Made by a program: the position numbers and the translations under genes
Notes under the pieces: model-generated
Database searches by the model: none
Told to the model about the DNA's origin: nothing
Seen by the model: only the letters and a program-made list of their open reading frames with translations
Shown: positions 8,513 to 17,254 of the stretch, piece after piece
Numbering within the stretch: position 1 is the stretch's first letter
Layout: each line of letters starts with the position of its first letter
NCBI RefSeq assembly: GCF_018403185.1
Contig: NZ_BOSE01000002.1
Location: 496,001 to 560,000 of the forward strand
Direction of reading: 5' to 3'
Source: Paenibacillus montaniterrae
Lineage (GTDB): Bacteria; Bacillota; Bacilli; Paenibacillales; Paenibacillaceae
Length of the DNA stretch: 64,000 nucleotides

Positions 8513-9982
8513 TTATACGATATAATCGACAAGTTTTCCATCCTCATTTTGATACGTAATCACTGTTTTATAAGTTGTTAAATCGACAGACAGCTGACAA
8601 TAACGATCTGAAGTTTTCCAACACATATGCAGCTTATGATCATCCGTATCAGCTACTTCAAATTCACCATCGAATGCCTCATAGGTATTACGGAATTGGA
8701 TAAGCTCTAATTGACGTTTCACAACAGACGTTTGTAACGCAGATTCAATTTCCTCTATGGTGTAATTATGGCGATTGATTTCTCTTCCTTCACCTGTTGC
8801 TTTTACCCGTTCCATATCATTTTCACCAGCTAACAACCCGACGTAATAAACCTGAGGAATACCAGGAGTAAAGAGTTGAATAGCACGAGCAGCGATATAC
8901 GCATCATCGTTCTCTTCCAGCACACTATAATAGGTGCAGCGAATTTGGTGGACATCGAATCCATCGGCCGCTTTATGCTCCTCAGACATAATTAGACTTA
9001 AATTTGCGCCTCGCTCCACACACACCTTAACAAGCTCTCGGGCATCCTCTGTGTGAATGAGATCATCCATATCTGGCTTCACAGGAATTCCATCGTGGCA
9101 ATCCAGCATTGTAAATTGATTGTGAGGCCTTGTTTTAAGATAATGACGAAGCGCTTTACTGTTGCGATTTACTAATGTATCCAATACGCGATATGGCAAA
9201 ATAAAGTCGTATATCCAGTAGCCTTTTTCAGCTAACCTGTATTGAATGCTGTAATGCGCATGAACCTCTGGTAAAAGCTCAATATCGAGTGAATCCGCCA
9301 GTTCTTTTATTTCATCTAAAAAATTATAAATGTCCGGCTCAACAAAGAAACAGCTCGTTCCTAGCTTTTTAATCACATAGCCAACTGCATCAAGCCTAAC
9401 AATTTTAATGTTATTGCGCTTGAAATTTTCGAAAAATGCGCGTAGTAACGCTTTTGTTTGAGCCGATTTAATGTCTAAATCAATTTGCTCTGAGGGGTCT
9501 GTTTTGCCAAAGGTTGTCCATACCTTTTCTTCTTTATTATCCTTTTTCGTTATAAATGTGGAATAGGGCAAGGGACGTCTTAAAAACATCTTGTCTATAT
9601 CACGCTGAATCGGTTCTCCATCTGGCCATATTTTATCCAACGTAATAAATAGGTCTGCATATTCAGAATCCCTGCCATGTTCCAGGAAATGTTGAAAAAA
9701 TGGCGATTGCTGCGAGATATGATTAACCATCAAATCTACTAAAACATCAAATCGCTCTCCAATTTTCCTTATATCCTCCCACGAACCAAACTCAGGCTCA
9801 ATTTCAAGATACGTTAGCGGTGCAAAGCCGCGATCTCCTGATGACGGAAAAGGTGGAAGGATATGCACACCTCCAGTAAATGCATCAGAAAAATATTGAT
9901 TTAGAACGTGGTCCAAACTTTTCAAGTTACCGCCTAATGAATCCGGATATGTTATGAGCTGAACTTTATTTTTGATTGCCAT
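8513..9982 (-). CDS. gtfA: Sucrose phosphorylase (GH13)
   Basis: 489 aa, the usual size for sucrose phosphorylase. It converts sucrose and phosphate to glucose 1-phosphate and fructose in the cytoplasm. The N-terminus QLITYPDSLGGNL and the loop HILPPFPSSGDRGFAPLTY are diagnostic. The GH13 catalytic triad is visible: nucleophile Asp198 (VRLDAVGY), acid/base Glu239 (LLPEVHAHY) and Asp297 (LDCHDGIP). A sucrose-6-phosphate phosphorylase is possible but less likely, because no PTS gene is present. The gene follows a fructokinase gene by 14 bp, so both products of the reaction enter glycolysis. Confidence 0.9.
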   Translation of the reverse strand: MAIKNKVQLITYPDSLGGNLKSLDHVLNQYFSDAFTGGVHILPPFPSSGDRGFAPLTYLEIEPEFGSWEDIRKIGERFDVLVDLMVNHISQQSPFFQHFLEHGRDSEYADLFITLDKIWPDGEPIQRDIDKMFLRRPLPYSTFITKKDNKEEKVWTTFGKTDPSEQIDLDIKSAQTKALLRAFFENFKRNNIKIVRLDAVGYVIKKLGTSCFFVEPDIYNFLDEIKELADSLDIELLPEVHAHYSIQYRLAEKGYWIYDFILPYRVLDTLVNRNSKALRHYLKTRPHNQFTMLDCHDGIPVKPDMDDLIHTEDARELVKVCVERGANLSLIMSEEHKAADGFDVHQIRCTYYSVLEENDDAYIAARAIQLFTPGIPQVYYVGLLAGENDMERVKATGEGREINRHNYTIEEIESALQTSVVKRQLELIQFRNTYEAFDGEFEVADTDDHKLHMCWKTSDRYCQLSVDLTTYKTVITYQNEDGKLVDYIV

Positions 9983-9996
9983 GTTGCTGCCTCCTC

Positions 9997-10953
9997 CTAG
10001 CTGAAATATTGCTGTTCAATCTGTTCTAGTACTGGAAAATCTATAACGGCTCCCGCGTGCTTTAATTTATAGGCACTTACTGCAAAACCTAATTGAAGCG
10101 CCTTGTTAAGTGGATATCCCTTTACAATAGCTGCATAGAAGCCTGACCAAAAAGAGTCGCCCGCTCCTGTTGTATCTATAATTTCAGTTGCCAAGCTTGG
10201 AAAGGTGAGCGTCTCACGACCATTAGACACGAGTGCACCATCTTTGCCAAGCGTCAAGATGACCAGCTTAGCACCTAAATCCAAAAACTTATCCAGTTGA
10301 TTGTTTGGTGTATCTGCTCCAAACAAGCGCTCGGCATCGTCTTCAGAGGGCTTTATGACATCAACCTTCGGAATAATTGATTTCACATATTGAACGCCAT
10401 CTTCGCCACTTGGCCAGAGCATTGGATGATAATTAGGATCAAAGCCAATAAGTAGCTGATGTTGCCGCGCAGTCTCAATCATTTGCTCTACGGTTTCACG
10501 AGCAGGATTTCTTGAGAGTGGCCAGCATGAAAAATGAAGCACCTTTGATCCCTTCAGGCTTGTTTCCAATTGTGCCGAATACGATAAGTGATAATCAGCT
10601 CCACGGTAAAATATAGGAATTGGTGTAGCCGTACTTCGTGTTACGACAACTAGACTAGTTGCAGCATCCTTATACTGTATCGTTTGTAACGGTAGGCCTT
10701 CTTTTTGCAATTGATCGATAAGGAATCTCCCAAATCCATCATGGCCGACAGCGGAGCATACTTGTGCGTTTATTCCTAATTTCTTAGCATTTATTGCGAT
10801 ATTAGACGGAGATCCTCCAAAAAATTTGCTAAAAGAATTGCCTTGAAATGGATCATCATACTCGTCCGCAATTAAATCAATTAGCAACTCGCCGACTGTC
10901 AACACATCATTACTTCTGTCTTGCAATGGAATAATGCTGTTATACTCTAACAT
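9997..10953 (-). CDS. PfkB-family sugar kinase, probable fructokinase
   Basis: 318 aa ribokinase/PfkB fold. The N-terminal signature GGSPSNIAINAKKLG and the C-terminal ATP-binding/catalytic signature DTTGAGDSFWSGF (around residues 255-267, with the catalytic Asp) are both intact. Its position directly before sucrose phosphorylase indicates it phosphorylates the released fructose. Other PfkB substrates cannot be excluded from sequence. The start ATG follows AGGGGGG, and it is the first gene of the operon. The ~205 bp upstream separate it from a divergent small gene and must hold the promoters of both. Confidence 0.85.
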   Translation of the reverse strand: MLEYNSIIPLQDRSNDVLTVGELLIDLIADEYDDPFQGNSFSKFFGGSPSNIAINAKKLGINAQVCSAVGHDGFGRFLIDQLQKEGLPLQTIQYKDAATSLVVVTRSTATPIPIFYRGADYHLSYSAQLETSLKGSKVLHFSCWPLSRNPARETVEQMIETARQHQLLIGFDPNYHPMLWPSGEDGVQYVKSIIPKVDVIKPSEDDAERLFGADTPNNQLDKFLDLGAKLVILTLGKDGALVSNGRETLTFPSLATEIIDTTGAGDSFWSGFYAAIVKGYPLNKALQLGFAVSAYKLKHAGAVIDFPVLEQIEQQYFS

Positions 10954-11159
10954 TTAAGCCCCCCTAGCATTGCCTTATTCTATCTAATATCTACACTGTA
11001 AAATAATGAACCTAGGGGTACATCAAATAATACGGTTTATTTTTTAAAAATCTAGGCTTTTATAAATATGAAGCAACGCGTGTTAGATGGGTCGTTTTCG
11101 TTAATACTATACAATTGTCAAATAACTTTGCTATGGCAACTAAGAATAGGAGCATTAGG

Positions 11160-11336
11160 ATGAGAAGCGAGGATCAAGTTAAAAGCAAGCTGTATGAGCT
11201 GCGCCAATTAATGCAAAACAGTCAGGATGAAATGAGACTTGCGACGGTGCAGGCTCAAATCGAAATGCTGGAGTGGACGCTGCATAATCCAACCGAAATA
11301 TATCACATTGAGGATTTGGAGCAGCTGGACAGCTAA
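11160..11336 (+). CDS. Small conserved-looking helical protein, function unknown
   Basis: 58 aa. The reading frame is open from 11115, but the ATG at 11160 follows AATAGGAG at correct spacing and is the better start. The product is charged and Gln/Glu/Leu-rich (KSKLYELRQLM... AQIEMLEWTLHNP), consistent with a helical hairpin or short coiled coil. There is no signal peptide or membrane segment. It is the only plus-strand gene in the first 32 kb and is followed by a hairpin. I do not recognise it. Confidence 0.55.
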   Translation: MRSEDQVKSKLYELRQLMQNSQDEMRLATVQAQIEMLEWTLHNPTEIYHIEDLEQLDS

Positions 11337-11344
11337 CTGAAACA

Positions 11345-11382
11345 AAGAAGCGTGAGCTGTATGTGAACAACTTACGCTTCTT
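11345..11382. terminator. Bidirectional hairpin between convergent genes
   Basis: Arms AAGAAGCGTGAG and CTTACGCTTCTT pair over 12 positions with one G-T. It lies between the 58-aa gene and the end of the GH88 remnant. T-runs are short on both sides, so efficiency is uncertain. Confidence 0.5.
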
Positions 11383-11421
11383 ATGTTAACAGCTACTTTA
11401 TGGACTTCCACAATGGCTTAG

Positions 11422-11649
11422 CTACCAGATGTACAGCACTGTATCGGCATGTCTCATTGCGACCTGCTTATAGCAAATGCCATCATCCACTTCACCCGTG
11501 GGATTCATAGCAGAGCGATCGTCATGAATGCCATCAATCATCGTTGTATATGGAATTTTAAATCGGGAACGTACACTTACCTTGTCAATCTTGTCGGTCA
11601 CTTTCTTAATCGTTCGATCCAGCCACTCTTTTTCCGATTCCTTCAGCAT
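11422..11649 (-). pseudogene. Remnant of a GH88-like unsaturated uronyl hydrolase gene
   Basis: 75 codons. The first ~58 residues (MLKESEKEWLDRTIKKVTDKI ... IPYTTMIDGIHDDRSAMNPTGEVDDGI) read like the N-terminus of a GH88-type unsaturated glucuronyl hydrolase, where family members continue with a Trp-rich NWWTNGFW segment. Here the text jumps to YKQVAMRHADTVL, which resembles a helix further along such proteins, and then stops. The remaining ~300 residues are absent. It lies directly after the GH28-like gene, a normal GH88 partner. The family call is from memory of the motifs and is moderate. Confidence 0.55.
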
Positions 11650-11673
11650 ATCCGTTCACAGTCCTTCCGTCTC

Positions 11674-13107
11674 TTAACTGCTCGAACTATCTTGAAACGT
11701 AACATTTTGCTGAAAGTCACTGCATTGAAAATTGCCTTCCTCTAGGCTGCGAATGATCTTTCCGTTTATTCGCAAATTCCGAAAGTGAATGCCACTGACT
11801 ATGCGCTCCTCATCGTAACCAGCGATTACTGAAGGATTCTGACACTCGCCATCGAACGAGATATCCTCAAAATAAACGTGCTCTACAAGGCGCCCAGGAG
11901 TCGGATTGTATTTCGGGTTTTGGAATACTCTAATATCAAAAAGTCGTCCAAGCTCGAATTGTTCAATGCGGATACGGCGAAACACCGCATGTCGTACCGT
12001 ATTGCTATCACCTGCATTAATTGCAATGCAACCCCAATATCCATCCTGAGGCTCATGATGCTCTAATATATCAATATTGTCGAATACTAGGTTTTCAATT
12101 ACATTTCCGTTATCGTCATAATCACCATGACAACCTATCATAATGGGATGCGCAACATCTGCCCATAAAATGGCGTTAGTAACATGAATATTGCTCGTAT
12201 CGCCTTTATACTCACCTCTACTGCCGTATACTGCGATACAGTCATCCGATGTTCTTAAGAATACATCGTCTATTCGCACATTGCTGCACGACATCATGTC
12301 AATGCCATCACACCAACCTCTAGTACTAAATGCTTTGAAATTGTGAATTCGAATATTTTCGGATTGACCTAAATGGATGCTGTAATGTGGCGGATCAATT
12401 GAAACAAGATCTCGAACTGTCACATTGCTAGAGTAGCGAATATCTATGCTTCGCCAATACGTTGTTTTTTCAATCTCGCGAAGATAAATAAACCCCCGTC
12501 CACCTATCGTAACATTCTCGGCATGACTGCAAAGCAAAGAACCAACGATCACTGCGCCTCCAGCAATATAAACGGTTGTGTTTGAAGGGATATTAAACAA
12601 TCCATCCTCGAAGTAATGCAAGCCTTCTGCAAAATAGATCAAACGAGGATTCTCTATGTTAACCCGTTCATTCACACAATAGCTACCAGCATGAAGACAA
12701 ATTGTATCTTCACCTTGCGGGTCAGGCACATGCTGTTCGAGTTCATTCGCAAATAAATGAAGATTATGAAACCGTTCTCCATTTATTTCAACGGTAAGCT
12801 TCGCCGGCTCATTTAACGTAAAGCGAATGGTTTTACCTGCGATCTCAGCGTGAATAGTTTGCGATAATGGACGGATTACTGCTTCCTCAATCTCATTTAC
12901 ACTCGTCACCTCCACTTGGACAGTTCCATTAAAGTCAAACGATGCCATCGTAGCTTCTCTTACATTATGCATATCTACCCGAACAAGGTACGTACTAAGT
13001 TCTACCCATTCTCCTACAGGCGTCTTCACACGCACTGAATAATCATTGCTTCTTGGCAGCTCAGTCGGTGCGTTGTAGGTGACTAAGATCGATTCTTTCA
13101 TGCTCAT
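11674..13107 (-). CDS. GH28-like right-handed beta-helix glycosidase
   Basis: 477 aa. The N-terminal ~110 residues form a beta-sandwich-like domain, then an extended beta-helix with repeated N-V-x-I/V turns (SSNVTVRDLVSID, SENIRIHNF, CSNVRIDDV). Polygalacturonase-type acidic residues are present in WCDGIDM and TSDDCIAVYG, with IGCHGD further on. There is no signal peptide, so it probably acts in the cytoplasm on imported pectic or related oligosaccharides. The start ATG follows AAAGGGGAAC. The adjacent GH88 remnant and the kdu genes at 46-49 kb fit pectin use. The exact specificity is unknown. Confidence 0.75.
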   Translation of the reverse strand: MSMKESILVTYNAPTELPRSNDYSVRVKTPVGEWVELSTYLVRVDMHNVREATMASFDFNGTVQVEVTSVNEIEEAVIRPLSQTIHAEIAGKTIRFTLNEPAKLTVEINGERFHNLHLFANELEQHVPDPQGEDTICLHAGSYCVNERVNIENPRLIYFAEGLHYFEDGLFNIPSNTTVYIAGGAVIVGSLLCSHAENVTIGGRGFIYLREIEKTTYWRSIDIRYSSNVTVRDLVSIDPPHYSIHLGQSENIRIHNFKAFSTRGWCDGIDMMSCSNVRIDDVFLRTSDDCIAVYGSRGEYKGDTSNIHVTNAILWADVAHPIMIGCHGDYDDNGNVIENLVFDNIDILEHHEPQDGYWGCIAINAGDSNTVRHAVFRRIRIEQFELGRLFDIRVFQNPKYNPTPGRLVEHVYFEDISFDGECQNPSVIAGYDEERIVSGIHFRNLRINGKIIRSLEEGNFQCSDFQQNVTFQDSSSS

Positions 13108-13214
13108 ATTGCGTTCCCCTTTACTAGTTTAATTGTCTTTCATTGTAGGGTTCGCAGATAACGAGAATCTATTGTAATTTTTCTGGAAAACGTATAATTT
13201 TTTCATTTCTTTTA

Positions 13215-14828
13215 TTAATTCGGTTGTTTTGAACGCTCTATGACGATTTTATTCGCTTCATCCAGCAGCTCTTGACCGCCCGATTTCAGCCATTGCGATA
13301 CAAAATCATCAAAATCTTTATCAGTGTCAGCCTCACCGCTAATCGCTTTAATAAAATATTGATCCTGCATCGTGCGCAGCAGCTCGTCATATTGCGGCTT
13401 CGATTGCAGCACGACCGTTCCCAGCACATCGGTAATCAGCTCATAGCCCTTGGAATGCTGTTCTCTGAATTCAACTTTCTCCGGCGTCAAATAAAATTTC
13501 TCCATCGCAATGACCCGGCCATTTAATGGATTGTAAAATCCGCCTATGCCGAGCTGCGCTCTCGCTTCTCCAGTACTATATTCCTCGGTGAACACAACGA
13601 CATCTCCGTCAAAGGTATAGGAAACATCCTCAATGCCAAATACTGTCGTCAAAAAGCCCTCCTCTTCCATCCCGACGAACTCCAGCATTTGCAAAATTCG
13701 CGCCCGCTTTTCCGCATCCTGTTCCAGCTGAATACCGAACATTAACGGCGCTTGAATCGAGCCATTAGACAGCGAATAAGACTTGCCCTGGGGCCCGATT
13801 AAAGGCTTACCGATCACCATGTTAACGCCCGCCTCAATCGCTGCTTCGCCAAAATAGCCATCCTCATACAAATGCTGCCACATCCCCGTATCAAACATGC
13901 CGATTTGGCCTTCGATAAATTTGCTGCGAATTTCGCCATTGCTGTCGGTAATAAATTCGGGATCGATCAACCCTTTTTCAAACCATTTATTTAACAGCTT
14001 CAACCCTTGCCGTGTTTCCTCCGCCAAGCCGGAATACACAATTTTGCCGTCTTCTCCTACGGCGTAATAGTACGGATTAATGCCGAATGCCGAGAACACC
14101 GCATTGAACATTTGGTTGGTCGCATCCCGAGCGCGGCCAGTCATGCCATACGTATCATGCTCACTGTTGCCATCAGGATCGTTTAATGTAAATTTGGCAA
14201 GTACATCCTCCAGCTCCTCCAATGTTCGCGGCGGCTCCGAATAGCCAATAGCCTGCAGCCAGTCTTCGTTGTAGGCCGGCAAAAAGCCCAGCGTGCCATT
14301 GCCCCAAACCCGCGGCACACCCCAATTTTCTCCTTGATACTGGCCAACATCCCACGCTTCCTTCGCTACCGACTCAAAATCCGCTACATATTTGGGCATA
14401 TACTGGCGAATTTCCTCTTCCGTAATGCTGGCGATAATGCCCTGCTCCGCCCATTCCACCATGTCTGAATCAATGGCAATCCCCGGCATAATATCAGGAA
14501 TTTCCCCAGAAGCAAGCAGCATATTCAATTGCTCGCGCCAGCGTATCGTATCCAGTCTTATATTTTTGATCTTCACATTAAATTTTTGCTCCAAATAACG
14601 CTGAACAAAGTTGTAGTCATTTTGCGGCAAGTCGTAAATGCTGGCAATGCTAATTTCCAAAGTAGTCTGAAACGGCGAAGTCTCTCTATTGTCTATCTCC
14701 GCAGCCATTCCTTTCTGATCTGCGCGCTCAAGCTTCAACTGTTCCTTGCCGTTGCAGCCAGCTGCCAGCATCGACAAGAGCATTAGCAGCAGCACACTGA
14801 CCGCAATGAATGCTTTTCGCTTAACCAT
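13215..14828 (-). CDS. LplA-type ABC substrate-binding lipoprotein (paralogue 2)
   Basis: 537 aa. The lipobox LAAGC has Cys at about residue 25. I chose ATG 14828, which follows AAGGGGG and starts directly at the signal peptide (MVKRKAF), over the longer open frame. The mature protein is closely related to the binding protein at 17255-18838: both share MTGR-x-x-DA, FNAV/FNTV and NPY blocks, a GGFYNP segment and the C-terminus QWLK-GGQ--LDEA. It begins 13 bp after the AraC-type membrane regulator, so the two are cotranscribed while the permeases lie in the other operon. It could serve the same permeases or present ligand to the regulator (inference). Confidence 0.88.
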   Translation of the reverse strand: MVKRKAFIAVSVLLLMLLSMLAAGCNGKEQLKLERADQKGMAAEIDNRETSPFQTTLEISIASIYDLPQNDYNFVQRYLEQKFNVKIKNIRLDTIRWREQLNMLLASGEIPDIMPGIAIDSDMVEWAEQGIIASITEEEIRQYMPKYVADFESVAKEAWDVGQYQGENWGVPRVWGNGTLGFLPAYNEDWLQAIGYSEPPRTLEELEDVLAKFTLNDPDGNSEHDTYGMTGRARDATNQMFNAVFSAFGINPYYYAVGEDGKIVYSGLAEETRQGLKLLNKWFEKGLIDPEFITDSNGEIRSKFIEGQIGMFDTGMWQHLYEDGYFGEAAIEAGVNMVIGKPLIGPQGKSYSLSNGSIQAPLMFGIQLEQDAEKRARILQMLEFVGMEEEGFLTTVFGIEDVSYTFDGDVVVFTEEYSTGEARAQLGIGGFYNPLNGRVIAMEKFYLTPEKVEFREQHSKGYELITDVLGTVVLQSKPQYDELLRTMQDQYFIKAISGEADTDKDFDDFVSQWLKSGGQELLDEANKIVIERSKQPN

Positions 14829-14841
14829 GCCTGGTTCCCCC

Positions 14842-17055
14842 TTACTGCACCCCTGAAGCTTTTTTGGACACATTGCGATATTGGACTGGCGTTATGCCAA
14901 ATCTCGCTTTAAATTTGTTATGGAAATATTGCGGATTGCGGTAGCCTACAAGCGCCGAAATTTCCGCCACCGATATGCGCGGCTCGCTTTGCAGCAGCTG
15001 CGCCGCTTTGTCGAGTCTCGAGCGTGTTACATATTCGGTGAACGACTCCTTCATCACCTCGCCAAACAAGGTGGAAATATAGGCAGGAGCCAGCGAAGCC
15101 CGCTCCGACAGTACATTCAGTGACAAATCCTCATGCAAATGCTCATCGATATACTGCTTAAGCTCCATAATGATGTCGGTGTGAGCATGACTGCTCGTTT
15201 CCTTAACATGTGCAACAATTCGTTCAGAATGGCTGCGCACGGACTGAATCGTTTCCTCCAGGCTTTCCTTCTTCATTTCATCAAACAGATTCGACGGCGG
15301 TACAATTTTTTGCAGCTGCATATCAATAACCGCTTGATATAATGAGGAAACGAGCTGCAGCACGCTTAATTCAATCGCCTCCAGCTGGCGATTGCCGCTT
15401 TGCAGCCTGCAGCTGAACTCGTCAAGAAATTTGTTGACATGCTCCAGCTCACCGGCTTTAAGAGCATTCACATATTGATCGAAAGCGATCAAATACGGCG
15501 TCGCCTCCAGCTTCGTGATGTCAGAGTATGCAATAATCGCTTCCTTACCGTATATGAAGCGATAGCGATAGGCATGCTGCGCATACTGATATGAAATCGG
15601 AATTTCGTCGCTTGTCGCTACAATGGTTCCAATTGACGCGCTAAAGCTGATACTGCCCGCATGCGTTGTTCGAAATTGCGCCAGCTCATTTGCCAGCTGC
15701 TGCTCTGCATGCATATCCTCGTCGGAAGCTACATAATAGATGAGCGCAGCCTCCTGTGCATTCAGGCATACGACCTCCTGCATATGCCCGCTAGGCTTCA
15801 GCTCATATTGCTGTTGAAACTGAGTCGTTTGCCCGTCGTGCATATAAATATAAGCCGCAATAAATCGGGTATGCTCGGGAAAGCTGCCCGTATGCTCAAG
15901 ATTAAGATTGGCGCCCAGCACCAAATTTTTCATCTCTATTTTTTTCGCACTCGTCTGCAAATGATTGATTTTTTCGCCCATTACATTAAATGCATTGCCG
16001 ATAAAGGCATACTCGTTGCCAGACATTTGCTGTTGATTAGGCATGTAGTAGGTTCTAACCATCTGGATCAGCTTCTTCATCGGCATATAAAATTGCTTGG
16101 AAAACAGATACGATATTACGAAGCCAAGCACGAGCACAATGCCGCAAATGACAAAAATATTGCTTTTGAAGCGTTCGGAGGAAAGCGAGAACGTATTGAT
16201 CGGCCGCATGACCGCATAGCTCCAGTCCAGCCCCGAATACTGAGCATTCAAATGAGAAAACACCGCATTGCCTTGCGTCATCGTATGCACGCCGTCTGAC
16301 GCTGCCGAGGATGCCAGCGCCTTGCGCACCTGCTCCTCATCGCCTTGCTCCACCTCACCCGTTGTAAGAATAATCTCCTCCTGTTTGCTGAAAATGTACA
16401 GCTTTTCATGTGGCGAGGTAACAATTTGCGAAATCGACTCGCGCAAATGATCCACCGTAACATCGATATAAATATAGCCCTTTGGCTTGGCGCTCGGCTG
16501 ATTGTACGGAAGCTTCAGCACATAGGTTAAAACCTGCTGTCCGTCAGACAGCTGTCTAGTAATCCATCTATCATGATAATCCGGATTAAGCTGCTCGATA
16601 AACGCATAATCCGTAGAGTTTTCCGGTTCCATATAAAACGATGTTTTGTCTATTGCATAATTTCCGTTAATTAAATAAACCGTCGTATTGTGCACGCCCT
16701 CGCTTGTGAGCGCATAAAGCTCCATGCCTTTGCTGAATAGTGCAATTCTGCTTAAATTGTTCTGCCATGAGTTGTCCAGCAAATAGTTCAAATTAACAGA
16801 ATTGCTGGCAAAGCCCGTTGACATTGAAATATTTTGCACATGATTCTCAAATCGGCTCAGCATCGTATTTTCCATATAATCCTTGACGGCCTGCAATCGC
16901 TGCTGGCTATCCTTCGATATTTCTTCAATCATCAGCTCATTCGCCCGCGAATATAAGTAGCCGCCTGCAAGACTAATGAGTATAACAGTCATTAAGGTAT
17001 AGGATAAAATTAAACGATAAAATACGCTGTTTTTATATTTTGACATCGCTTTCAA
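14842..17055 (-). CDS. Membrane-anchored AraC-family regulator with extracellular sensor domain
   Basis: 737 aa. One helix at about residues 14-34, a ~255-residue extracellular domain, a second helix near 293-313, a cytoplasmic linker domain, and a C-terminal AraC double HTH (about 635-735; LNVLSERASLAPAYISTLFGEVM, PQYFHNKFKARFGITP). No kinase domain is present, so the sensor and DNA-binding parts are one protein. The start is a TTG at 17055, correctly spaced from AAGGGGGC; the ATG nine bases later is too far. It probably controls the neighbouring Lpl-type transport operon in response to an extracellular sugar. Confidence 0.88.
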   Translation of the reverse strand: MKAMSKYKNSVFYRLILSYTLMTVILISLAGGYLYSRANELMIEEISKDSQQRLQAVKDYMENTMLSRFENHVQNISMSTGFASNSVNLNYLLDNSWQNNLSRIALFSKGMELYALTSEGVHNTTVYLINGNYAIDKTSFYMEPENSTDYAFIEQLNPDYHDRWITRQLSDGQQVLTYVLKLPYNQPSAKPKGYIYIDVTVDHLRESISQIVTSPHEKLYIFSKQEEIILTTGEVEQGDEEQVRKALASSAASDGVHTMTQGNAVFSHLNAQYSGLDWSYAVMRPINTFSLSSERFKSNIFVICGIVLVLGFVISYLFSKQFYMPMKKLIQMVRTYYMPNQQQMSGNEYAFIGNAFNVMGEKINHLQTSAKKIEMKNLVLGANLNLEHTGSFPEHTRFIAAYIYMHDGQTTQFQQQYELKPSGHMQEVVCLNAQEAALIYYVASDEDMHAEQQLANELAQFRTTHAGSISFSASIGTIVATSDEIPISYQYAQHAYRYRFIYGKEAIIAYSDITKLEATPYLIAFDQYVNALKAGELEHVNKFLDEFSCRLQSGNRQLEAIELSVLQLVSSLYQAVIDMQLQKIVPPSNLFDEMKKESLEETIQSVRSHSERIVAHVKETSSHAHTDIIMELKQYIDEHLHEDLSLNVLSERASLAPAYISTLFGEVMKESFTEYVTRSRLDKAAQLLQSEPRISVAEISALVGYRNPQYFHNKFKARFGITPVQYRNVSKKASGVQ

Positions 17056-17170
17056 ATTTGTGCCCCCTTGCCTAAACGAATAACAAGTGAAAATATGCTA
17101 TTTTTATCGTAACTTTATCACAGAACAAAGCTTCTCACCTATTGCAAATTTATTCACTTTACTTATATTT

Positions 17171-17220
17171 CTTTAAAAATAAGCAGCCTGTTCTTCCATT
17201 TGCTTGAAAGAACAGGCTGC
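17171..17220 (-). terminator. Terminator after the LplB/C/A-type operon
   Basis: Arms GCAGCCTGTTCTT and AAGAACAGGCTGC form a 13-bp perfect stem, followed on the minus strand by TTATTTTTAAAG. It lies 34 bp beyond the stop of the binding protein at 17255. Confidence 0.8.
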
Positions 17221-17254
17221 CGCTCAGGAAATTATTATTTAAGAGAATACTAGT

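Noticed and set aside
10954..11159. Possible cre or promoter motifs between the fructokinase and the small gene
   Set aside because: AT-rich with several partial -10-like hexamers, but none has a convincing partner at correct spacing.
15661..16299. 212-codon plus-strand frame inside the AraC-type sensor gene
   Set aside because: Antisense shadow with biased composition and no initiation site.
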